Position numbers and translations under genes: made by a program. Under the pieces are notes generated by a model. That model was not told the origin of the DNA, ran no database searches, and was given only the letters and a program-made list of their open reading frames with translations. Source: Dryas octopetala (taxonomy: Eukaryota > Streptophyta > Magnoliopsida > Rosales > Rosaceae). Taken from it: a DNA stretch of 64,000 nucleotides. Positions 43,101 through 54,701 of the stretch are shown piece after piece. The stretch is taken from positions 13,347,614-13,411,613 of the forward strand of contig OY992836.1 in assembly GCA_963921425.1 (NCBI GenBank), written 5' to 3'. The stretch's first letter is position 1; every line of letters begins with the position of its first letter.

Positions 43101-44518
43101 TTTCTACAGCTCAATCATCTCATAGAAAAGGCTTCAGTTTCAAGAATGATATATTTAACACACTATTAATGCACATAAAATGATGCTAATGCAAATATTA
43201 ATACTTTACCAATTAGATAGAAAAAAAAAAACAAAAACAAAAACAAAAAACAAACTGATAGCATACCTTTGACTTGTTCATCCTGACAAAAAACTTTTGC
43301 CAAGGTGGTTATAAGAAATGAGAAAAGCAATTTTCTTAAGAAAACATATCCCAATCATGAAGCTATAAGAAATGCTTGGTTACTCATCCAAAGTTAAAAT
43401 TCTTATCGATTGATCAGATGGGGTAAGTGTATTCCCATAACTGCTGAAAACAATTAAAAGGAAAGAAGGAAACATAAATCAGCAATGGCCTCTTTGAAAC
43501 CACTGTCCCTTGGCAATTTTGAAAAGAAAGCTTGAATTCTGAATCCAAAGACATAATATTCAAGCAATAGCTCATTACAAGATTTGTTGCTTAATCAAGT
43601 TATTTACAAAAATTTAGATTTCTACAGCTCAATCATCTCATAGAAAAGACTTCAAATTCAATAATGATGTATGTAAAATTGCACTAATACAAATAAAATG
43701 AATTATTACTACTATAACACTTTTCAATTAGCAAAACAAACGAATATCGTACCTTTGACATCCCCATCTTGGCAAAAGATTGTGGCCAAAGTGGTTTTCC
43801 CGCACCCTCCAGGAGCAGTCACCACAAGCATTTTCACATCATCATCCTTAAGAAACTTATTCTTCAATTCCCTCAGAGGAACATCCAATCCAACTGTAAC
43901 CGGTGGAGGTTCAGGTACTGCACACCAACCTTGAATTTGATCTATTTGATTTTGTACCACAACAACAGTACTCTCTTTTTTCTTCCATTCTTCAACATCC
44001 AATTTGATTCCCTTGACCTGCTCTTCTAAACTATTTACTGTAACCAAGATCTTTGTTCCTGTCATCATTCCATCCCTCGCCGATTCAACAAGTTCATCAA
44101 CTTGGTTGTCTAGTTTCCTTGCCAAACCCAAGATCTCCTTCGTATCCCTTATTCCCTCTGCATTCAGTATCTTTAACTGTCCTTTGAGAGACTCATCCAA
44201 CTCACGGAGTTGGTCGGTGTAGCGAGCCTTTTTCAAATTCCACTTACCAGCCTTCTTCCAGATATTGTCAACCCGATCTTTCCCCTCAGAGATTGTATTC
44301 TTTAGATTTTCTATTACCGTGTCTGAGAGATTCAATTTGTTGTTTTGAACTTCTATCTGTTCGATCAGTGGTTTTAGAGAGTTGAGGGTGGATATGATCT
44401 TCTTAAGGTGGGGTTTAAACTCCATAGACTTGAAGATCAGTTTCTCAACGCCCTTATACAGCTCTGTAACCAGTAGTCCTACAGCTCCCCCTGCAAAAAG
44501 CTCTCCTGCTCCAGTCAT
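40172..44518 (-). pseudogene. RPW8-NB-ARC-LRR helper-type NLR, copy D, one base from intact
   Basis: Five minus-strand exons: 44518-43753, 42586-42187, 41885-41503, 41368-41157, 41016-40172, all GT-AG with agreeing phases. They total 2606 bases; with one base restored in exon 2 they would make 868 codons plus stop. Domains: RPW8 (about residues 1-150), linker, P-loop GGCGKTTLA (about 235-243), kinase-2 LLLVLDDVW (about 310-320), ILVTSRSEF, GFPLAI (about 396-401), CFIDLGSFPED, QHD at the MHD position (about 535), then about 280 residues of LRRs. The only lesion I find is a one-base deletion in exon 2 near 42548, seen against copies B and C, which shifts the frame in the RNBS-A region. RNL helper NLRs, NRG1-like by motif, act downstream of TIR-NLRs at the plasma membrane. 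Confidence 0.9.
42740..43750. repeat. Tandem duplication in intron 1 of copy D with a partial exon copy
   Basis: 42750-43270 and 43326-43745 share long similar stretches (AGAAAACATATYCCAA, TAAATGCTTGGTT, TCTACAGCTCAATCATCTC). At the junction, 43265-43310 repeats the end of exon 1 (minus strand: TTLAKVFCQDEQVK, then a donor-like site). This extra exon end is closer to copy C than to the exon 1 next to it. Confidence 0.7.
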
Positions 44519-47500
44519 TCTTGACTCTTTACAACAACAAAACCCAAAACCCCAAAATCACAAACTTGTATTCCTTTCAGTCTAAACTTGAAATCAAAAG
44601 ACTAAGAGAGCATGCCCCAAAAGCAGTCTCACCTGCCAACGATGAACAACAACAAAATCGATTGTTTCAATCTAAAGTTTATTTAAAACAAGAGAAAGAG
44701 CATAAAGTATCTTGGCATCCAATTATAAGGTTAATGTCAGTTGGAAGCTAGACAAACAATAAATGAAAATAGATTTACTCAAAACCAAACAATACAGAAG
44801 TGTATGTACTCAATTTTCTCTTACTTGGCTGGTGATCATACAAGACGCAAAAGATGATTGATCACAAAAATATGTACTCGGATTCTTCTTCAATTTGAGA
44901 ATTAACAACTACATATATATATATATATATATATGGAAGCTCCTCGGAAATTTCCGAGTGGGACTTGACTCATCAATGAACTATTAAGTCTATTAGCACT
45001 TGTGAGACTTTAAACAACCAAATTGTGAGACTCTCTGAACCACTTGTTTCTTGTTTATAAATTGATAAAGATAAAAAATCAGTCTTAATTTCCAATTTCC
45101 ATTGACGAAAAAACACCAGTAACTAGGTCATGGTGTGAATGCATACCTCCTTTTCCATCTCTGGTCCACTACTTAGATTCCTCCTCGTCTTCTCTCTTCA
45201 CCGTCAAGCTGGCGTCAACTGGCCCTCTGCTCTTTCGCGCCTTTAGTTTTTCTCTTGCGCATCTACTTTTGTTTTGCGGAGTTTGGGCCTGTTGCCTGTT
45301 GCCTGTTGCCTGTTGCTGCCCAGTTTGGGCTGCTCTCTTTGGGCCTATTGCGTATTGCTTTTTTACATTTGAGGAATCAATCAAACATCTAGTCTAGGCT
45401 TTCATTTTCACACAAATTTGACTGCATTTGTTCACACATATATGATAGGTTTTTTTGCATGTTTACCACTCAAATTTTGCACTATGTATGCAAATATCAC
45501 TCGTAAAAAATTTTTGGCCAATTGCTACCCATATGTTACAAATGGTGCTAATGTAGCACCTACTGTTACATTTTTTGGATGAAATGTAACAGCAAGTGCT
45601 ACATTAGCACCATTTACAAAGTATGAGTGATATTTTCGCACAAGATTTAAAGTTTGGATGGTAAATGTACAAAATAGCCAATTTCTTTTCCTAAACTTTT
45701 CATTTTGTCCTTAAATAGAATTTTAATTTTTGTATTAAAAAATATTTTTTTTTAGAAAATTGAAAATGTATTTCTAAATAATTTTTTGTAATGAAAAAAA
45801 TATTTTTTTCACTTAAATATAAAATAAAAAAACATTTATCAAACAAAATGGGTATGCGGAACACGGTGGTCGTGGTGGCTATGAAGTGTGTCGGTGGTGG
45901 TGGGTGGCAATTGGCTAAATTTCTTTTGGGGAGTGCTAGGGTACGTGCCCTAATGACATGGAATTTTCATGTCAATTAGAGTATTTAATAATGCATTTGC
46001 CACATAAACTTTTAAAAGACTCATTTAACCTTTGTTAAAATTATATAAAACTTAAATTAAATTTCAAAATTCCAAGACCAAATTAAAAAATTTATCAAAA
46101 CATACATTATTTCACTTATTTCATCTACAATTTAGAAAAATTTTGTTACGCTTTAATTCACTAATTTTATCTAAAAAAGCTATGAAATCTGATTATTTGG
46201 CTCCAATCATTTTGGCTTGGGTGGGTAAAGGGCAGTCCCTCGTGCTTGATGATGAGGTTTGATGTGAAACTTTGGTTGCTGGAACTTCCATTTGCTACTC
46301 CACCTGCTCTACTAGATCCGGAAGATCTCTTTTAATTTTGCTGTTTGGCTTTATGCATATATGGGCGTCGCCTTGTTCTTTCCTTTTTGCTACTTTGAAT
46401 CTCTTTGTTTGATTTCATTTGCTCTGTTTTTTTATTATTCTTAATTAACTTGATTAGTTGATCCAATGCCAAACAAGAAAAATTGTAAATTTCTCAAACC
46501 ATGGTGAATGCAGTATTTGATCCTACCCAATGTGTCATTCCCTTCAAATTAATCCATACAAACGAGTCATATAGTTAGTATGTTATCTAATGGCAACATA
46601 CATCTTTAATCAAGCAAGATGTAAAACAGAGGCAAACATAATTTAGAGACAAACCTGTGAGTACACCAAAACAAGATGAACATGCAATCAGCCTCATAAA
46701 ACCAGTTGTGTGATTCTGGGCAAAACCAATTGATAACAATATATCAGTGTACAATACCAGTCGACCAACAACAAGTTAGTGCTAATGTTTATTTTTGCAG
46801 TATGATCATCAAGTGATTTCAAAAAAATTTAAAGGAAATTTCCAGAAAATAATGTATATTCCCTTAAACTTTAAACCCATTTTATTTTCGTTTGAACTTT
46901 TTATCCTCTACGTACGACCCTTTGATTGGAATAAGTTCTCAACTTTTGTTTTTTGCAATTTCATAAACAAGATATTGGAAAAGCTGGGAAAATTGAAGAT
47001 CAAAAGAGAAATTAAAAAGAGGAATGAAAATGAGTAAAATGGTTGAGATGAATTAAGGGTTAGGATTTAATTGAAGTTGATTATAATGGGTAATTTAGTA
47101 TTTAACTTAAAATGACATTGCAATTAAATAACATGATGTGGCAGTTTAATAATGATATTAATTAAATTAATTTGCCACATCAGATTAGGGCACATATATC
47201 TTGTGCCCTAATAAGGCACAAAATCTTTTCCCTTTTTTTTTTGGGTCCGTTAATTTGAAGGTACTGAGAACCTTTTAAATTAACCAAAAGCACCCAAACA
47301 AAAATAATTACTCAAAGCCCACCTTCAACTTAATTGCAGCCCACCCGAAAGCCGAATAGAAAACACGCTACACAACACCCTAAAATTAAGTAATTTCAAA
47401 TTAAACAAAAACTGCCAGAAAACTGTTCACATTCTACTTTACCAATTTCACTAAAGACAGTACAGTACTCGAGAAATTACAGAAAGGGAGCAAATCGACA

Positions 47501-47876
47501 TAGCCAAAACTACACAATTTCTCAAAGGTAACCCTAAAAACCTAATCATCTACTTCTAAATTCGTCAATAAACATCTAATTTATTGGTTTTTTGTTCTAA
47601 TCTCCTTCTTTTCACTTCATATTTGCAGTACAGTTTTAGTTCTTCATATTTGTAGTACAGTTTCAGTTCTTTTTCACTTCATATTTGCAGTACAGTTTCA
47701 GTTCTTGCAGTTTCAGTTTCACTTCATATTTACACTTTTAGTTCGTCAATAAACTTCATATTTATTGGTTTATTGTTTTGTTTGATACATTAAAATGAAG
47801 AAAATGGGCTTTTTCTGGGTTTCTGGGAGGTGGAAATGGCAGCAGCTGCGAACTGCTGCCTCTGATGCTGAGGGTA
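44519..47876. other. 5' flank of NLR copy D and intergenic DNA, no gene seen
   Basis: 44519-45370 is homologous to the flanks of copies B and C and includes an (AT)n run at 44911-44934 and TTGCC/TGTTGCC micro-repeats at 45290-45320. 45425-45690 is a foldback element. 45930-47220 has a TGCCCTAAT phrase in opposite orientation near both ends and could be a degraded DNA element, but I cannot prove borders. Between 47600 and 47760 short CAGTTTCAGTTC repeats occur. No coding sequence is recognised. Confidence 0.5.
45425..45690. repeat. Foldback MITE-like element with a long hairpin
   Basis: The centre is an inverted repeat: AAATGGTGCTAATGTAGCAC (from 45540) pairs with its reverse complement ending at about 45615, around a short loop near 45575-45582. 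The pairing continues outward with lower identity (ATATCACTC against GAGTGATAT; TTTACCACTCAAAT against the complement of the GGATGGTAAATG side). No coding capacity. Confidence 0.7.
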
Positions 47877-47881
47877 GTGTC

Positions 47882-48080
47882 TGATAAAACGTGTTTGAGG
47901 AATAAAAACTGATTGATTCCTATTGACCACAAAAGTGGTATTTATACAGAGAGTCTATAACATAATTATAGGGAAATAAATGAATACACTAATTACATAT
48001 TAATAGAAATAAATGAATACACTAATTACATATTAATACCATATAATTCCCATTAATTACACAGTTGACTCACGTCAACA
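47882..48080 (-). repeat. 3' LTR of Copia element 3 with a 33-bp internal duplication
   Basis: The 33-bp unit AATAAATGAATACACTAATT... occurs twice in tandem here (about 47980-48045) but once in the 5' LTR, which explains the 199 versus 166 bp lengths. Confidence 0.9.
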
Positions 48081-48087
48081 CTCCCCT

Positions 48088-49876
48088 TCAAGTTGGTGCA
48101 CATATGTCACACATGCCCAACTTGACTAGTGAGTCAAGAAATACCCTGCTCGCTACTGCCTTAGTAAGCACATCCGCTAATTGATCTTCGGACTTAACAA
48201 ACGGAAAGTTAATTATTCCAGCCTCAAGTTTCTCCTTGATAAAGTGTTTGTCAACCTCAACATGCTTAGTCCGATCATGCTGAACAGGGTTATGAGCAAT
48301 ATCAATTGTTGACTTATTATCACAATGTAACCTCATACCAATCCCTGGTTTAAAATCAAGGTCTGTCAATAAGTTCCTCAACCACAGTAGCTCACATACT
48401 TCTAGTGCCATACATCTGTACTCTGCTTCTGCACTCGATCTAGCTACTACTTTTTGTTTTACTTCTCCAAGTTACAAGATTTCCTCCTACAAAGGTGAAG
48501 TATCCTGAGGTTGACCTTCTGTCATCAGTTGAGCCTGCACAATCTGTATCAGTATAACCTTCAACATTCAGGTGACCATACTTAGAAAACAACAAGCCTT
48601 TACTTGGAGCAGACTTCAGATATCTTAGTATGCGCTCCACAACATCCATATGAGGTTTGCATGGAGCGTGCATAAACTGACTCACAACACTCACTGCATA
48701 AGCAATGTCAGGCCTAGTATGAGACAAATATATTAATTTACCAACTAGTCGTTGATATCTCCCTTTATCAGTAGGAGATGCACTCAAGCATTCAAAAAGC
48801 TTGTGGTTCTGTTCAATTGGAGTGCTGATTGGTTTACACCTCATTATTCCTGTTTCAAATAAAAGGTTAAGTACATATTTTCGTTGAGAAAGGAAAATCT
48901 CATTTTTAGACCGAGCAACCTCAATCCCAAGAAAGTATTTCAAGTCTCCAAGTTGCTTCATCTCAAATTCAGTGGCCAAATACCTCTGTAAGTTGGATAT
49001 CTCTTCAGCATCATCACATATCACTACCATATTATCCACATATATAATTAAGGCAGTAATTTTACCTCATTTACACTTTAAGAATAAAGTGTGATCGGAA
49101 TTACTCTGTCTATAACCATAATTTTTCATTGACTTGGAAAATCTACCAAACCACACTCTTGAGGACTACTTCAACCCATATAGGGCCTTTTTCAACTTAC
49201 ACACCTTTCTTGTACCAGAAAATTCACATATACCTGGCGAAGGATCCATATAAATCTCTTCAATTAAATCACCATGTAAGAACGCATTCTTTACATCAAA
49301 CTGAAGAAGTTTCCAATCTAAGTTAGCAGCCAATGACAACAGTACTCTAACTATGTTTAGTTTAGCCACTGGAGAAAAACTTTCCTCATAGTCTATGCCA
49401 TATGATTGAGTATACCCTTTTGCTACCAACCTGGCTTTAAATCTTTCAACGGACCCATCTGCATTGTGCTTGACTGCGAACACCCACCGGCATCCCACTG
49501 TCTTCTTTCCTTTTGGTAGTGAAACAAGTTCCCAGGTTCCATTCTTTTCCAGCGCTTCCATTTCCACATCCATAGCTTTAGTCCACCTAAAATCTGCTAA
49601 GGCATCCTGCAATTTACTAGGAATAGAGACAACAGATAATTGATGTACATAAGATACATAAGACTTGGATAGCCTATGAGATGAGATATGGTTACTAATG
49701 GGATACTTAACTTTGGCCTTAGGGTCAGGTTTATATGTGACAGGGGGTTGACCACGAGTAGAGCAAGGTCGAAGTTGATATTTAGAAGGGTTAGACTTAA
49801 GAGTAACTAAATTATGATTATATGAATCAAGATTAGACAATACCTCTGTGGAATCGATAGGCGAAGATTGGACCAA
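48088..49876 (-). pseudogene. Copia element 3 RT and RNase H
   Basis: Pieces from right to left: RT fingers and palm ([36 protein letters not shown], then [12 protein letters not shown]), a frame change near 49100-49170, the active-site region (MDNMVVICDD, where the usual YVDDMVV is cut by a frame break), RMVGKLIYLSHTRPDI-like helix, and RNase H (YTDTDCAGSTDDRRSTSGYF, later LRLHCDNKSTIDIAHNP and LADVLTKA). Clearly Copia; not functional. Confidence 0.88.
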
Positions 49877-50076
49877 TGGTTCATGTCCTCACCAGTCAAG
49901 TGGGACTGGTCCTCCAGTGACTGTTCTTCTACGAACCGATCTTGATGATGTTCTGAGGATCGGTCCTCTGAGGCATGCTCCTGCAATTCAACACCAATAA
50001 ATGCCTCAAAGAACCCAAAATCATCGCGATTCTATACTTCATCAATGGTCTCCCCCTGAAGGGAAGAATCAGAGAT

Positions 50077-52334
50077 TCAGCTGGAATAAAAGAACAGATG
50101 TTCATGAAAAATCACATCCATGGTAACATACATTCGTTGGGAAGACGGATGATAACATCTATATCCCTTCTGAGATGGCCCATATCCAACAAACACACAT
50201 TCTAATGCACGAGGTTCAAGTTTAGACCGTTGATGAGAATTTAAGTGAACATACACCACACAACCAAATACCTTAGGTTTCAAATAAAGAACTGAGGATA
50301 ATGGACAGTGATCGGATAAGACATCTAACGGTCACCGAAAACCAAGGGCACTAAAGGGAGTCCGGTTGATCAAGTAGACATCGGAACTCAAGGCATCATC
50401 CCATAAATGTGACGGATCACGACCCCCAAGAAGAAGAGAGCGAGTAACCTCCAACAAATGTCAGTTCTTACGCTCCGCCACCCTATTTTGTTAAAGAGTG
50501 TGAAGACAAGAGGTCTGGTGGAGAACCTCAGCAGAATGCAAAAAATCAATGAACTCCCGATTCACATACTCACAACCATTATCGAACCGAAGAACTTTAA
50601 TAGCATACCCAAATTGAGTTAAGACCATTTGATGGAATTGTTTGAACACAATACACACATCACTTTTATACTCCAGAAAATATACTCAAGTCATCCTGGT
50701 GCAATCATCTATGAAAGAAACAAACCAACGCATGCCATTATCAGTGCTGCATGGCGCTGGTCCCCAAACATCTGAATGAATTAAAGCAAAAGGAATTCCA
50801 ACTTGATTATTATGTGAATGAAAAACTATTCGATGACTCTTAGCCAACACACATGTAGCACAATGAAAATCGGAAAGATTACACCCAACAAATAATGAAG
50901 GAAATAAATGCCGAAGGTAACGAAAGGAGGGATGACCCAGTCGCTTATGCCACAACCAAATCAGTCTCTTATTATGAAAACTATCACCACCTACATGATG
51001 AGAGAAACTGCTACCATTTGGCTTTGGAAACCCGTTATCCAGATAGTACAAACTACCTCATCTTTCACCACTGCCAATCCTCTCCTTGGTACAAATGTCC
51101 TGAAATACACAGTGAGTTGGAAAGAAAAGAGCAACACAATTATAAGACTTAGTTAGTTGACTGATGGATAGCAAATTACAATCAAGAGAGGGTACAAAGA
51201 GAGTGTTTGTTAAGGATAAGGAAGATGACATAAACACAGTGCCTACTCCAACAACCGGAGAAGACCATTGGCATTTGTAATAAACGACTTTGGGCATTTA
51301 GATGAAAAACTCTGAAACACATAGCGATCACAAGTCATATGATTCGTTGCTCCTGTATCAATTATCCATGCACTATCACAGGTAAATTCTGGAGTGCTCA
51401 AAACAGAACTAAATGTACCTGACTTGGCAACAAAGCCGGAAGCGATGACAGAATGACCTATGGGAATCGGTTCCTCCACCTTAGGATCAGAAGACACCTT
51501 CTTTCCCTTTGGATGCCATGCCGGATAACCATGTAGTTTGAAACATGTCTCAACCACATGACCGTCACCACCACAATGAGTACACTTTCGAGACTTCTTA
51601 GAATCAAATCGATTAGAAGCATGCTTGCTCACCATGGCAGCCCCATCAACTTGAGATGCTCCAAGCATAGCATCTTGTTTATTCACCTTTTGACACACCG
51701 TCGCATAGGCCGCCAGCAAATTTGGAAGAGGAGACTAGCAAGAATTCGTGCCCGAGCACTATCCAAATGAGAATCCAAGCCAGCCAAGAACACATACAGC
51801 CGGTGAGAATTCTGGATCGCATCAATTTCCTGCCACAATTTTCGTAACTTTCCAAAATAAAGAATATATAACAAACCCTCCATCTTGTCAAACAAAAAAT
51901 ACCTCACAGTGAAGCTGGTATGCCTTTGAGGCATCTTGTCCCACCGAATAGGTCTGTTTCAGTGCATCCCAAATGGCTTTCGCAGTAGGCAAACGAAGAA
52001 AGATGGTCCAGACGTCTTTTGTCATGGCATCAAGAAGCCATGACTTCACCATGCAATCATCCTCATCCCAAGTGTCATATTCTGCCGAATCCACATCTTT
52101 GGGTGCTGCCTTTGAACCAGTGATAAAGCCCCATCGTTTCCTGCCTTTGATTTTGTTCTGAGCATTAAGAGCCCAATCAACATAGTTAACGCCATCAAGC
52201 TTCTCAGGAGTGATTAAAGTGGACATCTCTTGCGAACTCAATGGTGGGAGAAATGAATCCACCACATTCTGGCCCTTATCTTCTTTAGACTGATTAGAAT
52301 TAGACAGACTACAAGAGTCAGAACCATCAACCAT
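50077..52334 (-). pseudogene. Copia element 3 gag, protease and integrase
   Basis: From the ATG at 52334: gag with TLITPEKLDGVNYVDWA and WDALKQTYSV, a frame break near 51888, the zinc knuckle CTHCGGDGHVVETC, protease WIIDTGATNHMT, GAG-pre-integrase WLWHKRLGHPSF with CATCVLAKSHR, the start of the integrase core (LIHSDVWGPAP, FVSFIDDCTRMT), and after more stops the post-integrase piece KPKVFGCVVYVH. The middle and catalytic glutamate region of the integrase is open only in short pieces. Confidence 0.85.
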
Positions 52335-52574
52335 AACTGATGATTGAGTGGTAGTAGTAGCAGCGGCAGAGAAGAATAAAAAAAAAATCTTGGCTCAAAA
52401 ACTCTAATTTGGATTCCTAAACAAATTTACATAGATTAAAAAACAAGATAAGTTTGTATGATTTTGTGGAAGGAATCGATAACCAAGGTACCTAGAATCA
52501 CAATATTCCCAAAACACAAACAAAACCCTTATTCCTATGGATATGCAGAGGCATAAGGGGTTGCTCTGATACCA

Positions 52575-52740
52575 TGATAAAACGTGTTTGAGGAATAAAA
52601 ACTGATTGATTCCTATTAACCACAAAAGTGGTATTTATACAGAGGGTCTATCACATAATTACAGGGAAATAAATGAATACACTAATTACATATTAATACC
52701 ATATAATTCTCATTAATTACACAATTGACTCACGTCAACA
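52575..52740 (-). repeat. 5' LTR of Copia element 3
   Basis: 166 bp, TGATAAAACG...CGTCAACA, six substitutions and one 33-bp length difference from the other LTR; followed by GTGTC at 52741-52745. The 270 bp from 52746 to 53012 hold no gene. Confidence 0.92.
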
Positions 52741-53017
52741 GTGTCTACAGGTAGTTCTGTCAAATCAAGTAAAGCTAGCTAGCTTGCATGCAAAAATTAA
52801 AAACTGAAAACTGATGTGTATCGCACAATGCCAGTGGGTTTTGATTGGTACGTATGTCTCCAAGTGGGTTAGGATATATAACTGGGGGTGGTGCTGTTAT
52901 TTTTGGGGGTAATTGCATTGGCAGGAGGACAGATGTAGACAGATGTGTAAAGTCTAGGTGATAAATGTGTAAAATAGCCTAAATGATGTACCACCCACTG
53001 CATATATATGTCTATAG

Positions 53018-54065
53018 TGTTGATGCAAATTTCCGTAAGAGAGATGCAACAACTTAGAGATGATGACCTGGCTGATCCGAAGTCTCGCTGGATGATGATG
53101 TGAGATCTTCCTGTAAGAGAAACAAGATCAAAGGAGATGGACCGGTGTGGTACCAGCCAAATACGCTCTCATGATGAAGTCAGTGATATGTGTTTTGTGG
53201 TAGGTGAGGAAGAACAAAGGATGAACTTGGGAGAATGGGAAGAACAAGGCAAATGTTCTGGGCTTATTCCCAGCAAGTTGGGTATGCTCTTGGGTGAGTG
53301 AAGGCTTCTTTGTAAGTGTTTGTTTGGTGAGAGGTGATAGTTCGATGGATCCCCATTTTGCACATATGAGTTGATATATATAGGCAAATGAGATTGTGAT
53401 GAGTAAGTTACCTGCATGTGACTGGCTGGTTGAGAAAGATCCACGCGTTCGGTCATGAACAGTGACATGCACAGCTGCCCTACCTCCTTTGCATTCAATG
53501 CTGCATTGAATGCAAGTATGGAAGATTCAGGTGAACTGCCCCAGTAGTCATGAATATAGGCTGGATTGTCTCCTTTGTCAGAAGACCTTTGTCAGGTGCA
53601 TTTAAGTGTGGCGGTTTATCCCAACGTGATCTTCCTGGGAATGGCGGCGGAGAGCCGAGCCGACCCGAACACATGTTCCTATGTGTATACATGAAGCCCA
53701 TGTGTGATCGGATCGGACACGGGATTCCTGACCGAATCGATCCAGTAGATAGGGGTCCTTTAAAGCCACAACTGGTTGACGCTTAGGACTTGAAGCGGGA
53801 TTCCTTCCGAGCCGAGCCGAGCCGAACCGGGATGGCCGTGGAAAGATGAACACTCAATCCCTTGGAAGATCATCGGTTCGGCTCGGACCGGGCATGGAGG
53901 ATTCGGCATGGAGACCCGATCTAAACTGGCGGCAGAAGTACTGAGCAGTGATGATGTGGAGGTCAAAGTCTGACCACTGAGAAGTCAAACACTGAAGTTG
54001 GGTCTGATCGGCCACGTGTCCAGCCCTGACTGGCCGTTGGATCGGTGTGGGTTTATCCACAAACA
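53018..54065 (-). repeat. 3' LTR of the Tat-like element
   Basis: 1048 bp, plus-strand ends TGTTGATG and CACAAACA. Contains a GCATTCAATG-CTG-CATTGAATGC palindrome near 53490-53515 and a GAGCCGAGCCGAGCCGAACC run near 53809-53829. Short open frames in it are incidental. Confidence 0.95.
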
Positions 54066-54370
54066 GGAGTCCCCCAGCTTCCGATCCGAACGGACAGTGG
54101 TAGATTGGAAGTTGAAGTGTAGTGGCTTTCCCAAAGATGGCATGCTGCTTGGTCCGAGCCGAACTCGACGGGTCCATGTTCCCGAAGATCCGAACAAGCG
54201 ATGACTTGTGTTTGGCCAAAATGTCTCGGGGACAGGTGAAGGGACGTTTGGCGTCTGCATGGGGGAACGTAAGGGTTACATCATTTATGGGTATTTTGAA
54301 TGTTGACAGGTGGCAAGATCTGGGATTTGAAGCGCCATTTTTGGATGGCTGAGATCAGTTTGTAGGGGGG

Positions 54371-54377
54371 TATAAAT
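54371..54377 (+). promoter_or_regulatory. TATA box of the antisense gene
   Basis: TATAAAT follows a G-run and is followed by a CT-rich leader (54388-54470) and the ATG at 54702. It lies 306 bp inside the element, outside the LTR, so the antisense gene seems to have its own promoter. Confidence 0.6.
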
Positions 54378-54701
54378 GGGCTGTTTTCTCTCTCTTCTTC
54401 CTCATTTCCAGTTTTCAAGCTCTCTCTCTGCAAATTCCTCTCTCTCCCCGCGAGTTTTTCTCTCTCCCCGCGACTGAGGCGGTGGTCCGATCCCAACTCC
54501 GACCAGGTACGGTCATAGGCGAGGTGGTTCTGAGGGTATTAGGGGCGGAGAGATTTGGCCAGACAAAACCAGTAAGTGATTTTGTCCACTTTTGAGTTTT
54601 TGTTTTTTCGGGTTTTTTCTGAGTGTGTTCTTGAGTGTTCTTGAAAAAGGGCACTTTTTGATTCAAAAAGCAAGAGAGAGAAAAGAAAAAGAGTGTTTGT
54701 G

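Larger units (their letters stand above)
47882..52740 (-). mobile_element. Ty1/Copia element 3, decayed
   Basis: Minus-strand element with 5' LTR at 52575-52740 (166 bp) and 3' LTR at 47882-48080 (199 bp), target duplication GTGTC (47877-47881 and 52741-52745), a primer-binding site TGGTATCAGAGC at 52562-52573 and an AAGGGGAG purine tract next to the 3' LTR. Six substitutions separate the LTRs, so it is the oldest complete element here. Gag, protease, integrase, RT and RNase H are all recognisable but split by stops and frameshifts. Confidence 0.93.

Noticed and set aside
45930-47220. A 1.3-kb DNA transposon with inverted GTGCCCTAAT ends
   Set aside because: The phrase is present near both ends in opposite orientation, but the arms do not extend far enough and no target duplication could be found.
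53128-54260. Numerous short frames in the 1-kb repeat, repeated at 60799-62066
   Set aside because: They lie in the two LTRs of the Tat-like element and are disrupted between copies; no protein family fits.
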